Source of the DNA: Betaproteobacteria bacterium
GTDB taxonomy: Bacteria; Pseudomonadota; Gammaproteobacteria; Burkholderiales; Gallionellaceae
Assembly: GCA_028871775.1 (NCBI GenBank)
Contig: JAGWMH010000087.1
Span: 1-7,508, forward strand
DNA: 7,508 bases
Reading direction: 5' to 3'
In this document: in pieces, positions 6,190 to 7,508 of the stretch
Layout: the number at the start of each line of letters is the position of its first letter
Numbering within the stretch: position 1 is the first letter of the stretch
Notes under the pieces: generated by a model
What the model was told of the DNA's origin: nothing
The model's database searches: none
The model's input: the letters and a program-made list of their open reading frames with translations, nothing else
Program-made: the position numbers and the translations under genes

Positions 6190-6579
6190 ATGCTTAGAGT
6201 TATTTTGGTGATGTTGCTGGCTGTTGTGAGCAGTAATGCGATGGCAGAGTGGATTAGTGTTGGCAGTAATGCAGATTTTACCTCATATGTCGACCCAGCC
6301 ACTATTAGCAAGGAGGGCGACAAGGTGAAAATGTGGCATCTGTTTGACTACAGCAAGCCTCATGGAGATGTATCAGAGGCTAAATATCTGTCAATGAAGG
6401 TACAAGATGAAAACGACTGCAAGGATATGCTATCTCGAACCCTCGCAATTTCTTTCCACTCTGAAAATATGGGCAGGGGTAAAGTGATTTATAGCGACTC
6501 TGATGCTGGCAAATGGGAGAAAGTCCCAGATGACAGCGGATTACAAATCTTGTGGAAAACAGCTTGTGGGAAAAAGTAG
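6190..6579 (+). CDS. Small secreted protein resembling the surface-adhesin E family
   Basis: The 129-residue product begins with a typical Sec signal peptide: MLRV, a hydrophobic core to about residue 14, and an AMA-E cleavage site after residue 19. The mature part of about 110 residues has the pattern WxxVG...FTSYVDPATI...VKMWHLFDY...YLSMKVQDENDC...YSDSDAGKWEKVP...LWKTACGK, which I recognise from small proteobacterial proteins assigned to the surface-adhesin E (Haemophilus protein E-like) family. Two cysteines, Cys77 and Cys126, are the only ones and probably form a disulphide in the periplasm. There is no lipobox, so it is likely soluble periplasmic or exported rather than a lipoprotein. 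Adhesion has been shown only for the Haemophilus protein; in environmental bacteria the role is unknown. The gene is more A/T-rich than its neighbours, with many codons such as AGT, TTA and ATA, suggesting acquisition by transfer. It starts behind its own strong ribosome site. Confidence 0.75.
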   Translation: MLRVILVMLLAVVSSNAMAEWISVGSNADFTSYVDPATISKEGDKVKMWHLFDYSKPHGDVSEAKYLSMKVQDENDCKDMLSRTLAISFHSENMGRGKVIYSDSDAGKWEKVPDDSGLQILWKTACGKK

Positions 6580-6585
6580 TCTCTT

Positions 6586-6693
6586 ATGAACCTCTCACCG
6601 GCTACCGCAGGAGTCACCCTTGCGCTGGCAATTTCTTTCCCTGCGTGGGCGGCTGACCTGCCTGATCCAGTGCTTACTCCCTGCGCACATTGA
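6586..6693 (+). pseudogene. Remnant of an exported protein (signal peptide plus about 12 residues)
   Basis: A 35-codon frame starts 6 bases after the adhesin-like gene's stop. It begins MNLSPATAG, has a hydrophobic run (VTLALAISFPAWA) ending in a plausible signal-peptidase site AWA-AD, and continues LPDPVLTPCAH before TGA. The LPDPxLTPG-like start is familiar to me from the beginning of the mature part of a group of small exported proteobacterial hypothetical proteins that continue for about 100 residues. Here it has Cys where Gly is expected and stops at once. The sequence after the stop, in any frame, did not give a recognisable continuation. The best reading is the 5' end of a gene whose remainder was deleted. 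An intact 35-residue secreted peptide remains possible, but no Shine-Dalgarno sequence precedes it. Confidence 0.45.
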
Positions 6694-6769
6694 CGAGCGG
6701 CACGCATGAAATTTTGACACTACTCATTGCTCACTGCGCTTGCGCAAACCCGCCCGTATTATCTGCCCA
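6694..6769 (+). other. Short gap upstream of the amidase gene
   Basis: TTGACA (6714-6719) matches the consensus -35 box exactly, but no -10 lies at proper distance. TATTAT (6757-6762) is a good -10 but without a matching -35, and would place the transcription start at or next to the amidase ATG 6770. No Shine-Dalgarno sequence and no strong palindrome were found. Confidence 0.3.
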
Positions 6770-7508
6770 ATGAGCCTGCTTATGAAACCAGTTGATACCT
6801 GCAATGCTTTCGTACCCGGTGAGATGATCACCGTTGATCCGAACAGGGCGGGAAAACTTTCATCGCTGTCCTTTGCGGTGAAGGAGCTATACGATGTCAG
6901 AGGATTCGTCACGGGCGCCGGGAATCCGTACTGGAAAAGCACGCATCCGGTAGCCCAGGCAACGGCGCCATCTGTTGAAATGCTGTTGAACGAAGGCGCC
7001 ACCATGATGGGCAAAACTATTTCAGACGAAATGGCTTTTTCCCTTGATGGCGAGAACGTCCATTACGGCACGACGCTCAACTCCAAATGCCCGGACAGGA
7101 TTCCGGGCGGTTCTTCCAGCGGTTCCGCAGCGGCGGTGGCGGGCGGCCTGGTGGATTTCGCGCTGGGCACCGACACTGCCGGTTCCATGCGCATACCGGC
7201 TTCGTATTGCGGCATCTACGGTTTCCGTCCGACGCATGGCGCCATTTCATTGGAAGGCATCCATCCGATGGCATCCAGCTTCGATGTGGCCGGCTGGTTC
7301 GCCAGAACACCGGATGTTCTGGCGAATGTGGGCAGTGTACTGCTCGGCATCGAAATCCCGGAGTTCAAAGCCAGCCGGTTTGTGATAGCACGCGACTTGT
7401 TCGATACGAAAGAACCCCGCGTCGCAGCAAATTACGATGCATTCATTCAAAGATTATCCAAATTTTCTGTTGAGATTGCTGAGACTGAATTAGGCAGGCC
7501 TGATTTTT
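6770..7508 (+). CDS. Amidase-signature family enzyme, plant AMI1-like, 3' partial
   Basis: The reading frame is open from 6710 to the right edge; 246 codons from ATG 6770 are present and the C-terminal part is missing. It is an amidase-signature hydrolase, which cleaves C-N amide bonds. The full catalytic triad is visible: Lys38 (SFAVKELYDVRG), cis-Ser115 (PGGSSSGSAAAVAGG) and nucleophile Ser139 (GTDTAGSMRIPASYCGIYGFRPTHG region), with the 24-residue Ser-Ser spacing also seen in fatty acid amide hydrolase. Specific stretches (VTGAGNPYW, DEMAFSLDGENVHYGT, VDFALGTDTAGS, SFDVAGWFAR) resemble plant amidase 1 (AMI1), which hydrolyses indole-3-acetamide, rather than GatA of the tRNA amidotransferase. 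The bacterial substrate is unknown. In-frame ATG 6782 (MKPVD) is an alternative start; neither has a clear ribosome site. No signal peptide is seen, so it should be cytoplasmic. Family call is firm, AMI1-like subgroup likely. Confidence 0.88.
   Translation, partial: MSLLMKPVDTCNAFVPGEMITVDPNRAGKLSSLSFAVKELYDVRGFVTGAGNPYWKSTHPVAQATAPSVEMLLNEGATMMGKTISDEMAFSLDGENVHYGTTLNSKCPDRIPGGSSSGSAAAVAGGLVDFALGTDTAGSMRIPASYCGIYGFRPTHGAISLEGIHPMASSFDVAGWFARTPDVLANVGSVLLGIEIPEFKASRFVIARDLFDTKEPRVAANYDAFIQRLSKFSVEIAETELGRPDF

Noticed and set aside
7022..7450. Several overlapping short frames on both strands at the right end
   Set aside because: They overlap the amidase frame, which carries a complete catalytic triad and runs off the window edge, so they are shadows.

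Overview
The window looks like chromosomal DNA from a GC-rich proteobacterium, most likely a betaproteobacterium of the Nitrosomonadales/Gallionellaceae type. That placement is an inference from protein style, the fused PntA plus PntB arrangement and dispersed CACAGAG-type palindromes; no rRNA or other marker is present to confirm it. All convincing genes lie on the + strand. The very long minus-strand reading frames are GC-driven shadows of the real genes.

Layout. The window opens inside the last part of a biotin-dependent carboxylase/decarboxylase subunit, whose biotin-attachment motif is at 54-65. A 156-base gap follows, filled mostly by a large nested inverted repeat (213-321) that ends against the start codon of a CitE-like (HpcH/HpaI family) CoA-ester lyase (324-1334). 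Next comes the pntA-pntB pair (1478-4499), encoding both subunits of the proton-translocating NAD(P) transhydrogenase. It closes with a GNRA-tetraloop hairpin (4521-4546) and is followed by a pair of inverted REP-like units (4570-4626). An aldehyde dehydrogenase of the Sad/YneI succinate-semialdehyde dehydrogenase type occupies 4681-6045.

From about 6046 the character changes. A visibly more A/T-rich stretch carries a small secreted protein resembling the surface-adhesin E family (6190-6579). Immediately after it is a 35-codon remnant of another exported protein (6586-6693). The window then runs off the end inside an amidase-signature enzyme (6770 onward) that resembles plant AMI1-type amidases and keeps the full Lys/cis-Ser/Ser triad.

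How the genes fit together. The first half is central carbon and redox metabolism: a biotin-carrier carboxylase, a CoA-ester lyase, the membrane transhydrogenase that links NADH/NADPH balance to the proton gradient, and a dehydrogenase that produces a reduced nicotinamide cofactor. Only pntA-pntB is clearly an operon. The other genes are separated by 140-180 base gaps containing palindromes, so shared regulation is not shown. I do not see a defence system, mobile element with a transposase, CRISPR array or RNA gene here. The most unusual features are the palindromes and RNA-structure candidates placed at gene starts, the REP pair, the decayed exported-protein fragment and the plant-like amidase.
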